NCBI GenBank assembly: GCA_028622995.1
Contig: JAJQJQ010000031.1
Coordinates: 248,001 to 312,000 of the forward strand
DNA from: Panagrolaimus kolymaensis
Lineage: Eukaryota > Nematoda > Chromadorea > Rhabditida > Panagrolaimidae
DNA length: 64,000 nt
Reading direction: 5' to 3'
How positions within the stretch are numbered: the first letter of the stretch is position 1; each line of letters opens with the position of its first letter. The notes beneath the pieces were generated by a model. It was not told where the DNA came from. It ran no database searches and was given only the letters and a program-made list of their open reading frames with translations. Of the stretch, positions 34,885 to 45,914 are shown in pieces. Made by a program: the position numbers and the translations under genes.

Positions 34885-36160
34885 ATGGATTCGCTGGTTT
34901 ATTCATTTCTCATTTTCTACATAATGACTTTTATATGAATGACTTAAAATTTTTGCAACCCAACTGTGAAACACCTCCTTCTTCTTTATTCACCACTTCC
35001 ATAGAGAATAAAAAAAAATAAAAAATTAAATATTTCTTGCTATTATCAATTACCAAAAAGCGAAAGCAAAGACAAAAACAATGAAGCTTTTCTTCCACTA
35101 CCAAATATTCCATTTAATTTATGCAGCAGATTAATTATTGAAAGTGTTGTTGAATTAACTTTAGATGGCGAAATTTTATTTATCAACAATAATAGTGTGG
35201 ATTTGATAAAAAATATTCATGCGCTTAATAAAAATGGAATTCCTATAATTATATCGATTTGGTATAAAGAATATGAAAAATACAATAATACATATTGGAC
35301 AGATATAAGTAAGTTTAAATAATTTGTATGGTAGAAAAGTAATGAATTTTCACCAAAAAAATTTTTTTTACAGAAAATTCTGTTTTGGTTAAAAATGTTG
35401 CAACTTTTATTGAAACTTATAAATTGGGTGGAATTGAAATGAGAAGCCTTTCACATTTCAATTCGGTGATTCCAGGCATTTTTATTGAGTTGAAAGATTT
35501 ATTAAAATCGAAAAAAATACAATTAGGCCTCCAAGTTTCTTCTGAAGATATTAAAGATTTTGTTCTTCATTTGGATATTGTTGATTGGATTACTTTGAAA
35601 ACTAGCAACATCAATGACGCGTTACTTTTTGATTATCATTCATGGATTTGTCCCATTTTTAGTTTAAATAATCTTGATGATTATTATGATTGCAATTCAT
35701 TTCTTAAACAGCCAGAATACGTTAGTTTTACACATTTTTTTATACAAAATTTGAATAATTTTAGGTTAAAAATATTTACAAGGAAAACTTGTCAAAAGTA
35801 ATAATTAGAATTTCACCAGGTGTTGTAGTATTTTTGCCTGAATCTATTGTCGATTGTTGGTTGTCAAAAAATGATTTAAAATATTATTTTTTAAATCGAG
35901 CTGAATTATGCCGAAATGCTACTATTCTAAAAAGCCTACCATCAATGGAAGAAAAATTTCAAACTATTCCAAAATATTTTTATATTCAAAATTCTACACA
36001 AAAATGCGTACAAAATGAATTTCTTCCAAATTTATTAAAAAATTATCAATTCTCTCGGCTCTATAGCAATGAATTTTGTAAAACAAATATTTTATTGAAT
36101 AAAATCATAAATAAAACAAAGATAGCTCCAAACATAAAAATAAAAACGATTGGGACATAA
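34885..36160 (+). CDS. Chitinase-like (GH18 fold) protein lacking catalytic residues
   Basis: Exons 34885-34896, 35005-35308, 35374-35720 and 35765-36160 give 352 aa. The 5' end is uncertain, as a signal sequence was not found. GH18 features: an opening strand ISCYY followed by FNLCSRLIIESVVELTLDGE (family 'LC..I.y......DG'); GIPIIISIWYKEYEKYNNTY in the place of '+...+++iGG'; FIETYKLGGIEMRSLSHF at the active-site strand, where active enzymes have DGxDxDWE; and a Trp-containing strand IVDWITLKTS. All catalytic Asp/Glu of the DxxDxDxE motif are replaced except the glutamate-like EM position. If made, it would be a lectin-like or dead-enzyme member, as known for other chitinase-like proteins. 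The tail is Lys/Asn-rich. Confidence 0.55.
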
Positions 36161-36199
36161 AAGTAAAAAAAAAAAAGAATAAATAAAACTTTTAAAAAA

Positions 36200-37327
36200 T
36201 TAACTAAACTTTGTTTGAGAAAAATCCATTTCAGGATGTTGAGCCATAAAGTTTTTTAAAACATCTTGCTTTTTCTTTTCATCGCTTGTGGGAAGGCCCA
36301 TTTCTTTTTGACGCTGATCATGCATCATTTTTTCGACCATTTGACGGGTTTCCCCATCAAGATCCGAAAGCTTTGAATTTTCTGGAACAACTTTTCGGGT
36401 GTTGATTGGAGTTTCATCCGCGAAGACTCGATTCCACCAATTCATATTGTTAAACTAAAAATTAGAAAATAAGTGAAATTATGGCATAGTATTAACTAAA
36501 GCTATACCTTTTCAAAATTAATGACGACAACTTTCTTGTCTTCAATAACCCAAGTGAAAGAATCGGGCTTGATATCTTCGGAAAGTTCACCATCGAGAAT
36601 TGCTGGGAGTCCTTTGAGTCCACAAATAAGATGACGCTTATTAACATTGCAAACAACATGAGCTCCTTTGATTGGGAAGGTGGCTTTCATAGGGACACGG
36701 ATTTCAACTTCTCCAAGAGATTGAGTCCATTGATAATGTTCATGATCATATCCGTTGCCGGCATTTGGCTTCAACTTTCCTTTATCTTCTTCACTTTCTT
36801 CTTCATCTTCGGCTGGGGGAACGACAGATTGAGATGCTGTTGTTGGGGAATCTTCTTGTTTTTTTCTAAGATTTAAAAAATTATATATAAACTAAATAAG
36901 CCAAAATCAAACTAACTCTTCAAGCTTTTTCTTGAGTTCCTCGGCTTCTTCATCGGTAATTTCTTTAATCTTTGGGACATCCGCAAGTTCTGCTTCTTCT
37001 TTAACTTTTTGGGCTGCACGTTTTTCAGCAAACTTTCGATTTTCTTCTTCCTTTTTAAGTTGCTTTTCTGCTTTAGCCTATAAAATCATCTCATAAATGA
37101 ATTCTTTCAATGAAAAGAGTGAAACTAACTTTTTCAATATCTTTGGCATATTTATCATAAACGGCTAACAATCTTTGACGGCTTACAGAAGTATCCATAC
37201 CCGTAAAATAATCAGATTTGCGTTGGAGAAAATTAAAGATAAGATCGAAAAGATCATCAATTCCACCTTCCATATTTTGCATTAATGACATAATAATGCC
37301 ATCATATTTTTCATAATCCACTGGCAT
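36200..37327 (-). CDS. nud-1: NudC, nuclear distribution and dynein cofactor
   Basis: Exons on minus: 37130-37327, 36917-37077, 36508-36865, 36200-36454, giving 323 aa, the normal NudC size. Start ATG 37327 is chosen because [13 protein letters not shown] matches the conserved NudC N-terminus (an upstream ATG adds only seven residues). Order: N-terminal NudC_N helix with [14 protein letters not shown]; a Lys/Glu coiled coil ([20 protein letters not shown]); an acidic linker; the CS/p23-like domain ([51 protein letters not shown]); and the C-terminal helix [15 protein letters not shown] ... FSQTKFS. NudC assists dynein, LIS1 and client folding with HSP90 in the cytoplasm. All introns fit in phase. 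Confidence 0.97.
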
Positions 37328-38179
37328 ATTTAATGATAAAGTTAACAAAATGAATCAAAAATAATTAATAAAATAATATATTTGGTGAAATATCTGAATA
37401 GAAAAAAATAAGAGTGAAATTGGAGGAGAATTTTCGAGAAAAAAATGTTATGAACTATTATTAAGGAAACGTTTGTTTCCATGAAAACTGGCTATAGACA
37501 AAACAAAAATATTTGAGAGGCATTTCGCCAATAATATGTTTATTTTTTAGATTCAAAGAATGGGAAATAATACATAATTATATGCACCAAATGCATAGGT
37601 AGAATATTGATAAAAAAAAGTAATAACCGAACCACAATCAAATGTTTATCCAACGCAAACTATCAATGGTTGACTTCAAATTTAGCTAACGTAAAAAAAA
37701 GTTATTGCGCAAGTAAATGCCATTCATAAAATCGATAAGGCTATATGCGAATCAACAAGTTTTTGCGTACACAAAGTTTTCACAAAACAATAAATATTTG
37801 TATTCTGAACATATAAAATCAAATGGATAAAAATAAAGTATACGTAATTTAAAAAACAAAATAAAGTAAGGGAATAAGAACAAAGGCAAAAAATGAGTAA
37901 ATAAATCGAGTTTAAACGCCAATAATAACAGCTTTTAAAACCCTTCAAAGTGAAATCGTTGTCGAGATTATCCTAGTGATCAATAATACGATCAGTTATA
38001 ATGCAAGTAATCATTGCATCATTAGAGGAACGTAAGAGTTTTTAGGTTGAAAACTTAATAATAGCAACGAATGTACAAGAAATAGTGATAAAGAAAATTT
38101 GTTTCTTCTCTTTTTAAACATAAACCATCTTTTTAAAAGCTTTTATAAATTCAAAAACAAAATAAAGAAATTAAAAAAG
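37328..38179. other. Intergenic, nothing recognised
   Basis: AT-rich DNA between the NudC promoter and the 3' end of the HSP70-like gene. Both genes point the same way on the minus strand; the ~850-bp gap argues against an operon. Confidence 0.5.
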
Positions 38180-39896
38180 TTAAATATTTTTAACAAAACC
38201 TATTTTCAATAGTTTACAAGCTTCTTCGAGTCCTGTTTGAATCCGATTCTTTTCTTCAATGGTAAAAACATTGAAAAGACAAAATCCAAGTTCTTTAGGT
38301 TTCTTTCCAGTTTCTTTCTTGATTGCTTTGATGTGATGCTTGAGAAGGAGAGCCATTAAAAAGACAGGAGTGGAAGATTTACGAGATCCCAAAAAAGTTT
38401 CAAATTGAAGTAAAACAGGATGTTCTTGATCATTAGTAATTACTTTGAATCCCCATTTTGGATCAGCTTTGAGATCATCAACTGGCATTGAAAGGATTTT
38501 GATCAAATCTAAAAGCAATATATATAATAAAAGATATCAAAAAAGTTGTAAGCATACCATAAACAACAAAAAGATCTTTATTTTTGACTTTGTTCAAATC
38601 TGTGATCATAGTAGGTTCTTCTTGTTCAAAGCTAAGGCAAAGATCATTTCCATACAAGCCTGAAAACAACAAACATGTTAACTTTAGTATAATAAAGAGC
38701 TAACTTACCATTCCATTCGTTCAAAAACTTATAACTATTTTCATCACGAACATAAATGACGGAAGAATTGTCGAAGAATCCAATAACAGGAACATCCAAA
38801 TTAGCTTTTTCTGTAAGTTTTTGAGGTAATGCTTGAATTTCCGGAATGAGATATGGTTCTTGGTACAGGAATGGAAGAGAATTTCGATCGACAACCAGGG
38901 CCAGCTTGATACGATGCCCTCCTTGTCCTTTGGAAATTTGAGCTTTACCAGCAGGTTTGTAAGTTCCAGAAGTTTTATGAAGATATGCAACCTAAAAAAT
39001 AACACCAAAGTATAAAGGTAATGGAAAAACAAATTGAAAAGACTTACAAAATATGGCATCTTTGACTTAGGAACAACTTGGACCTTTTCAAAAGGCAAAT
39101 CTTCATATTCATCTACAGTAACGACAGCTTGTTCAGGAGAAGCAATATTTGATTCATTTGTAAGAGCAAGGATATCCATAGAGAAAGGAATAGTTTGGTC
39201 ATATACATTATCATAAATTGCTTTGAGAACTGGTGGAGTACATAAAGCCATACCTTCAGGACCTCTCTTAATAACATTTTTCGATGGAACAACACAAGAT
39301 TTCAAAGACATCACAAGATCGTTATTATGAAGATCACAAACGATAACATAATTAGGATTACATGTACCAAGAATTTCAGTTGCTACATCATTAACATTTC
39401 TATTAAAGCGATTAATATTTCGATCACCGATGTATGAATACCGTTCTTGTTTACGTTGAATTTCAGAAACAGTAATCTTTGGACCAATGCATAAAACATT
39501 CAAAGTAACATCACCAGGTTTTGAATCAATTTTTAAGGCAAGTAACATTGACATAATTGAAACGGCTCTAGGATCAACAAGATAAACATGACATTTTCGT
39601 TTTCTAACTTCTTCATAAACCATTTGACGAATTTCTAAATCAACAACACGAGACAAATTGCTATCACAATTAAGAAGGAAAAAAACAGCTTTGATATTTT
39701 GACAATCAGGAGAATCAAGAAACATGGAAAGATGTCTAACTTGTACAATCAAAGGGTTTGGAAGTTCTTTAAAATGAGCATCCAAGAAAACAAGTACGAA
39801 CTGACCATCTATCATTCCTTTAATAAGAAACGCTTTCTCTTTCTTTTCCAAATTCTTAACAGTAAGAGGTGGATGCAACAAGTTATGTTTATCCAT
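38180..39896 (-). CDS. HSP70-like protein with nucleotide-binding-domain halves in reversed order
   Basis: Exons on minus: 39048-39896, 38709-38991, 38558-38659, 38180-38508, giving 520 aa. The N-terminal ~260 residues resemble the second half of an HSP70 NBD: NPNYVIVCDLHNNDLV then SKNVIKRGPEGMALCTPPVL and PFSMDILALTNES follow the spacing of HSP70 'IDEVVLVGGS', 'SINPDEAVAYGAA' and 'LSLGIE'. The last ~130 residues resemble the first half: DLIKILSMPVDDLKADPKWG then FKVITND and IKAIKKETGKKPKELGF ... EEACKLLKIGFVKNI, stopping exactly where HSP70 would go on with 'NEPTAAA'. The phosphate loop DLGTT is replaced (GFFDNSSVIYV), so ATPase activity is doubtful. It may be a permuted or tandem-array-derived member. 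N and C boundaries look genuine because all splices are clean. Confidence 0.6.
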
Positions 39897-40401
39897 GGTT
39901 GCAGAAACAATAACAAAATGATGAAGATTCTTTTTTGTTGAAAAATATTCTCACAAAAAAGTGTTTAGCAAATTCAAAATAAATTTTTTTGTTTTTGCAA
40001 AAAAAAAGTTTGCTGCTTCAAAGAAAACAATCGCCATAAGAGATAAAAAGGCATTTGAAATTTTGTTTTTTTAAAATGTTTATTTTGGAAACGCATTCTT
40101 CTCTATTTTTTAAAGAGAGTTTTATAGTATTTATTGTGGAAATTATTATAATCATAAAACGTTTTTATTTTACTTAAAATTATAAAAAATTATAATAAAA
40201 GTCGAATGAATACAAAATTTAGCAAAGGATGATAGTTAGTCGTTATGGATGCACCATAAATCTTCAATTGTGAAACAAGATTTAATTTGTTCTGTTGCTA
40301 CACCCAAATTTTATGAATTAGTTATTTGTCGTTTAACATTTTAAACAAACAGCTACGGTGTGTATTGATTATTCTATCCTTTTATTTATTCCTTGGAACT
40401 T
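39897..40401. other. Intergenic, nothing recognised
   Basis: Short AT-rich spacer upstream of the HSP70-like gene and downstream of HF gene B. Confidence 0.5.
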
Positions 40402-42206
40402 TTATATCTTTTTCTGTCTGCGTTGAGAAGGCTGTACCCATAATCGTTCGATTTTTACGTTTCTCGGTAAGTCTTCAATTTTTTGTTTTGCTAAATCGGG
40501 ATGGTCTCCTTCCACAGTTACTCTAAAAATTATATTTTTACATTGCTACAAAATAAGTGGAGCAAACTGTAATCTATAGGCGTTTGGTATTAATGCAAGG
40601 ATTTCATATATGCTTGCATTTGTTCCATCTTCTTTATAAACACAATTATTCCAGAATCTCAACTTTTCTACAGTGTTTGGATTCAATAGAAAAACAACAT
40701 CTGACCATGTCAAAGCTTGGTTATTAATTGTCACGAATCCAGCTTCGCATTTGTAAAACTTGGGAATGATAGAATGAAGTTTATCAGATTCATTGAGATC
40801 AACATATATATTGTTTGTAATATGTAAATTAGAAAGATTGAAATTATTGACATTAGTAGAATTACACTTTAAACTTTGTTGATAATAAGCACTAACTTGT
40901 ATTAAATTTGTAATTCGTAGTTGATGACAAATAATTGAAGGGAAAGCATTGACAAAGTATTTGCATGATTTCATTAGCTTCAATTGCATTTTGTGGTTTG
41001 CTTGTTTTATAATGCAATAAACCAAACTTTTTCGGAATTTTAATTTCTGTAACTTTATCTGAGAACTTTTGGGCTTAACAAATGGATTGTAATCAATTAT
41101 GGGATTTTCATCAAACAAGTAAGATTGTAGCTCAGGCAACTCTTCAAAGCCATTTATTTTATTGGCATTTTCCTTTTCTTTTTCATATTCATTACGCATT
41201 TCTTCGTCGTCAATAAAAAGCTTTGTGTAGCGATCAAATATTTTTAGCATTATCTAAAATAGAGAATTTAGCGGTGCAATTTTTTAATGATGGCTTTCTG
41301 GTGCTCGCAGAGCTTCTCTATGGTTTCCTTAATTATTATTTGAATGCACCTACTTTAATATTATTTTCTTTCATAACATGAATATAATCTTTCCATAAGC
41401 ATTTATTTCTGTAATTATCCGCCAAAATCTGTTCAACAGTTTGAATAGCAAATTTTTCGCTTCCAAAAGTATACAAATTTTTTATCCATTGACGAGGGTT
41501 ACTTCGATAGTTATCGAAGTTGCAATCATTTATATGTAAAAGCGCTTTTTTGTAGTTGTTTTTGATGTCATCAGGAATTGGATAATCTAAAATAATTTAT
41601 TTTAACTTTGGGCATTTTTAGTTTAAAAAAATTAAACCTGAGAATTCGTCAAATTCTTCGTAACATAATTTTAAAGATCGACTTGGAAGAGCTAATCCAT
41701 ATAATAAATGAGTTGGCATTCTTTCATTTTCGTAAGTCCCATAATTATAAAATGCCTCATAGCAAGTTTGGAAAGCTTTTAAGGGGAATTTTTTTTGAGA
41801 ATAAAGTGGTTGAAAACTTAAGAGTTCATCATAAAGTGTTTTGTCATAAAATTGCGAAAAGCCTGGGTTAATCAGTGTTGAAACAGATTCCACTGTCACA
41901 GGGGTTTCAAAAAGGCTGAAAGTATAAATCATATAAAAACTTTTTGTGACTTAACAAAATTAACTTAAATCCAATAATAACTTACTTCATTCGACATTTC
42001 CATAAATCAGGAATTAGTGTGTATTCAGCGGCAAATTTGTCGAAAATTTCTAGCTTTTCATCTTTATTTTTGGCAGAATTAAATTCTTCGAAAAAATTTA
42101 AAATAACTTGGACATATGATTTATCCAACTCATTTAAAGTAGCATCATCAGAAAAATAAAGGTTCTCGTTATCTCCATCAATACATTCATTAGCAATAAG
42201 AAACAT
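40402..42206 (-). CDS. HF-family protein B (paralog of 24261-26758)
   Basis: Exons on minus: 41986-42206, 41638-41915, 41354-41586, 40568-41253, 40402-40522, giving 512 aa. Exon boundaries and phases match gene A at four of five introns. Conserved blocks: LDKSYVQVILNFFEEF (N-terminal helix), LIPDLWK, CNFDNYRSNPRQWIKNLY, KFAIQTVEQILADNYRNK, CLWKDYIHVM, MLKIFDRYTKLFIDDEEM, QLKLMKSCKYFVNAF, and the strand-rich C-half with LTWSDVVFLLNPNTVEKLRF. The last exon is shorter than in A and ends Lys/Arg-rich (VQPSQRRQKKI). Adaptor or substrate recognition in ubiquitination is conceivable from the F-box-like segment but unproven. Confidence 0.7.
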
Positions 42207-42901
42207 AGCTTCAATTAAAAAATTTCTTTTAAAAAGATTCCGGTAGTAATTAAAAAATTTTTATCCAGCACAAGACTACCAAAAAAATGTTTAAAAAAAA
42301 CTCAAACCACCAATAAAAAAGGCTCTATGAAGTAACTGAAAAATCGTAAAGAAATGCCAAAACAAATTTCAATCAATAAAAGCAAATGAGTTATATACAA
42401 GTGGGGCGGTTAAAGGAAAGGTCATCATCGAAAACTAAATGACTGTGGTTAAAAAAGGTTATGAAAAACTTTATGTTATCCTATATCGACATTTTTTTGA
42501 TTTCACATTTATGCTTCCATAATATTTAGAATATGCAAATCAAGCATAAAAAACGCAATAATCTGCTTCTAATCAATCCTAATAAATTAAAATCATTCTC
42601 TAGATATTTTGCTTTTTTTTAATTTTATTTTTATGCGTGCTTTTAAAAAAAACATTTTTTTGTTTGGACATATAAAAGTAAAATGAATTATAGCAACCAC
42701 CCTTAACTTGTTATTATTCCCTATGGAGATTTTTTTTTATGATATCTCTACAAATAAAGCTTTGTTTCCTAAGATACTCCCTCCGCATATAGACTTTGGT
42801 CTGAACTTTTTTATAAAATGCTTTCATTAATCTTTCTTTTATATATTTGAGATTTTTAAGAAATAAACTATTCTATTTTTTTTAGTTTTTTTCTAAAAAT
42901 T
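42207..42901. other. Divergent intergenic region between HF gene B and the single-module gene
   Basis: AT-rich, with presumed promoters on both sides. No motif could be assigned. Confidence 0.4.
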
Positions 42902-43454
42902 ATGCAATTTTTGTTTGGGATTTTAGTTATATTTTCTTTTATCCTAAATGTTATGAGCAGCGTTGTCCCTACATATTCGGATTCTACATTTAGAGAAATA
43001 GCTAAAAATAGAAAATGGCAAATCGCAATTGGTAATTTTGTTGAATAAATTTAAAAAAAACTAATCTTTATTTATTTAATTTTTAAGAATGTCGACAATG
43101 GTTTAAAGAGTGCACAATGGAAATTCTTATGGAAAGATACGAATGTAAAAAATTATAATCAAAAAAATTAATTTGTTGAAGTCATTTTTTAGTTTGTTTG
43201 AGACCTATTGATCATATGTGCGCTATTCCTTCTCCAAGTCCACCAACTCCGGGTAAATAAAGCAAAAAAAAAAACAATGAAAGCGAAAATATTGTATTAT
43301 TTTTTTAGTTCAACAAACAACGATTGATTCTGAGGGAAATATCCACCAAGTTACTAGCTCTCCAGATCCAAAATCTGATGCGACGACAAACAACTTCACA
43401 AATTCCTTCAAAATTTTATTATTTTTATCATTTCTTTTTTTTATTGTTGCTTGA
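42902..43454 (+). CDS. Secreted or GPI-tailed protein with one four-cysteine module
   Basis: Exons 42902-43031, 43088-43144, 43193-43252, 43309-43454 give 130 aa. Signal peptide MQFLFGILVIFSFILNVMSS is followed by VPTYSDSTFREIAKNRKWQI, ECRQWFKECTMEILMERYE and CLRPIDHMCAIPSPSPPTP. This is the same four-cysteine module that occurs eight times in 30394-33112, including intron positions (phase 1 after the Trp-Gln block). A Ser/Thr/Asp stalk and the tail FKILLFLSFLFFIVA* close the protein, almost the same as the eight-module tail, suggesting GPI attachment. This single-module gene shows the minimal unit from which the large one could have grown. Confidence 0.75.
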
Positions 43455-43939
43455 AAAAATTTAAAAATGATGGACTTACTTTATCTTAAAAAATAAGTCT
43501 TTATTCTCGGTCATCAATTCAGACGTTAAAAAATTTATAGCAAAAAAATTAAATACAAAAATATTGTAATTTTTCGATCTTTTTTTTCTTCATTAATACA
43601 ATTTTTAAGAAAATGGTTTAATAAATAATTGCTTATTTCTTTGTAAAAGATTATTAAAACCAAACAGAAGCTTTCTATTTTTTATTCACTAAAATGAAAG
43701 CTTCAAATTTACAACAACCAAAAAAAAAAACAATCGAAATAAAAAAAACCAAAAAAGATCAGCAATTTTTTATTTAGAGAACATAAAATGATGCTGATTT
43801 TAACCCCCATGAAAAAAATGATCGACGCTAAAGTCCAACTCATTTACATTTTGGTTGCTAGTTGTCTGAATTTATATTTTTTGAAATAAATTTGTATTTA
43901 AAGTTTATCAATCATCAAAAAAGTGTTATAAAAAACATC
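43455..43939. other. Intergenic, nothing recognised
   Basis: AT-rich spacer before the esterase. An open frame upstream of 43940 has no ATG, and the signal peptide at 43940 explains the true start. Confidence 0.5.
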
Positions 43940-44809
43940 ATGCTGGGGTGGTTGGTGTTAATATGCTGCTTGAATTTATTGTTACACCTAAATGATGCCA
44001 CATTAGTTCAAGTTGATACTCCATATGGAAAAGTTGTTGGAAAGCGTATTGTTAAAATACCTTCAGGAAATTCCGCCGAAGTATTTTTAGGCATTCCATA
44101 TGCTCAACCACCTTTAGGAGATCTTAGATTTGAAGTAAGTTAGCCTTTCATCAATTTTTTTGATTTTTCTGAATTTTAGAAACCTCAACCAATAGAACCA
44201 TGGAATGAAACTTTATCTGCGCTTGAATATAGTTTGGGATGTCCAACATTATTTGCTTTAGAATCATCTGAAGATTGTTTGACAATAAACATTGCTCGAC
44301 CTACAACGCCATCTCCAGATCCTCAAGGATATCCAGTAATGTTATTTATTCATGGTGGAGCTTTTTACCAAGGATCTTCATGGGAATATAGTTATATTGG
44401 ACCTGTCGATAAATTATTACCATATGGAGTTATTTTCGTTTCTATTAATTATCGAGTTGGACCATGGGGATGGCTATCGACTGGTGAAGCTGAAGCTCCA
44501 GGAAATATGGGTTTATGGGATATGATTGAAGCTTTGAAGTTTCATAAAAATATTATAGCCTCATTTGGTGGAGATCCAAATAGAATTACTATTTTTGGTG
44601 AAAGCGCTGGAGGAGTTTCAGTTTCATGGTTAACTTTGACACCCCTCACTGACGGTTTATTCTCTAAAGCCATTTCCATGAGTGGATCTGCCTTAGCTAT
44701 TTGGGGACATAATGAACACGTAGTGGAATCGTCAAAGTATGTATTAAATCAATTATGTCCTGAATATAATGGAACAGATGCTGTTAATTGTTTAACAGGT
44801 AAAAAATAA
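43940..44809 (+). pseudogene. Type-B carboxylesterase, 3' half missing
   Basis: Exons 43940-44134 and 44180-44798 (or read-through to the stop at 44807) give about 272 aa, half the usual ~550. Signal peptide MLGWLVLICCLNLLLHLNDA. Family motifs: VFLGIPYAQPPLGDLRF, the EDCL disulfide/signature segment (SSEDCLTINIARP), the oxyanion hole HGGAFYQGSS, and the nucleophile elbow GESAGG near residue 205. The catalytic Glu and His that belong to the C-terminal half are absent. After the GTAAAA donor only a short esterase-like relic (INEELTNLKNIKL, near 45080-45118) is followed by a stop, and 5S rRNA begins 425 bp after the last good exon. It is probably a truncated gene. A very distant 3' part cannot be excluded. 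Confidence 0.75.
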
Positions 44810-45233
44810 ATACCTTTGAATTTCATTGTCAAAAATAAACTTGCATCGCTTCAAAAACAAAAAAATCTTTGGAGTAGCATTTTTGCGAAGTTTAAAAAGC
44901 ATAATTAACTTTATAAAATGAATCGTTTTTTTAAAATAAAGAAACTTGCAGAAAAAAAAAACAAAAAACAAACAAAAAAAATAAAAGAAACTAGGTTTTT
45001 TTTCCATATGTTTTTTATTTCCTAAAACAATTAATGTATTTTTTTCATGATCCAACAGAGAAAATAAATAATCAAAATCAATGAAGAACTTACCAACCTA
45101 AAAAATATTAAACTCTAGTTTAAAAAAAACTCTAACAAAAAATAAAAACTTATTTGAAAAAGAAAACAAGAATTTTTATAAAGATCAGAAAAATTGTCAA
45201 AAATTATTGCGCAACATAAGAATGAAGTAATTC

Positions 45234-45351
45234 GCTTGGGGTCATACCGCAGTGAAAGCACGCCATCCCGTCCGATCTGGCAAGTTAAGCACTGCTGGGC
45301 TAGATTAATACTTGGATGGGAGACCTCCTGGGAATCTCGAGTGCTCCAAGC
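45234..45351 (+). rRNA. 5S ribosomal RNA
   Basis: Starts GCTTGGGG and ends CTCCAAGC, so the terminal helix pairs. It contains the universal core GCCATCCCGTCCGATCTGGC, AAGTTAAGC and the internal control region TACTTGGATGGGAGACC. The closing CTTTTTT is a Pol III terminator. Length is about 118 nt. It is a single copy rather than an array in this window. It lies between a truncated esterase and a CUB-like gene. Confidence 0.95.
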
Positions 45352-45914
45352 TTTTTTCATTTTTTTCCTCAAAACTTAAAAATTTAAATAATGTTGTTGA
45401 AAATAATATTTTTTTTTTGATTTGATAATATTTTTGTTTCCCTTTTTTAAAGTAAAACTTTCCAAACTTTATTTACATTTTTTCCAAAGCCACTTTATTA
45501 GAGCTGGATATTTATGATTACCTTAAATTTGTAGGGTAATTAACCAACAATAAAATCACACTTTTTTTCTATTTATTTGGCCATAATAAATAAAGAATGG
45601 CTGAGTTTCATATTTATTGCCTTTTATTTAAATAGAGAGTCACAGAAAAAATAGATAAATTCAATAAAAATAAAGAGAAAAAGAATAAATGCTCCACCAA
45701 AAAATGCTTTATAAAATTTAAAACTAATTATTTTATTACTATCTTCGTAAAATTTTTGTATTTGAATTTGTTGTTTTTCGAAAAAGATATTCTTTGGCGA
45801 ACGTTTAATTTAGAACAATGTGATAAGTTTGGTGATTAAAATTTTATGTTAATTTGTTAAACTTTGTATTGTGATAATTAAAAAAATTAGACTTTCAAAA
45901 TTGTTTAAATATAT
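45352..45914. other. 5S 3' flank, partly duplicated elsewhere
   Basis: From the terminator to about 45560 the DNA resembles 50724-51180 (shared TTATTTACATTTTTTCCAAAGC, AGAGCTGGA and ATGATTACCT). The rest is AT-rich with no gene. Confidence 0.6.

Noticed and set aside
44792..45055. 87-codon minus-strand ORF downstream of the esterase
   Set aside because: Lys/Phe-rich translation of A/T runs with no family signature.
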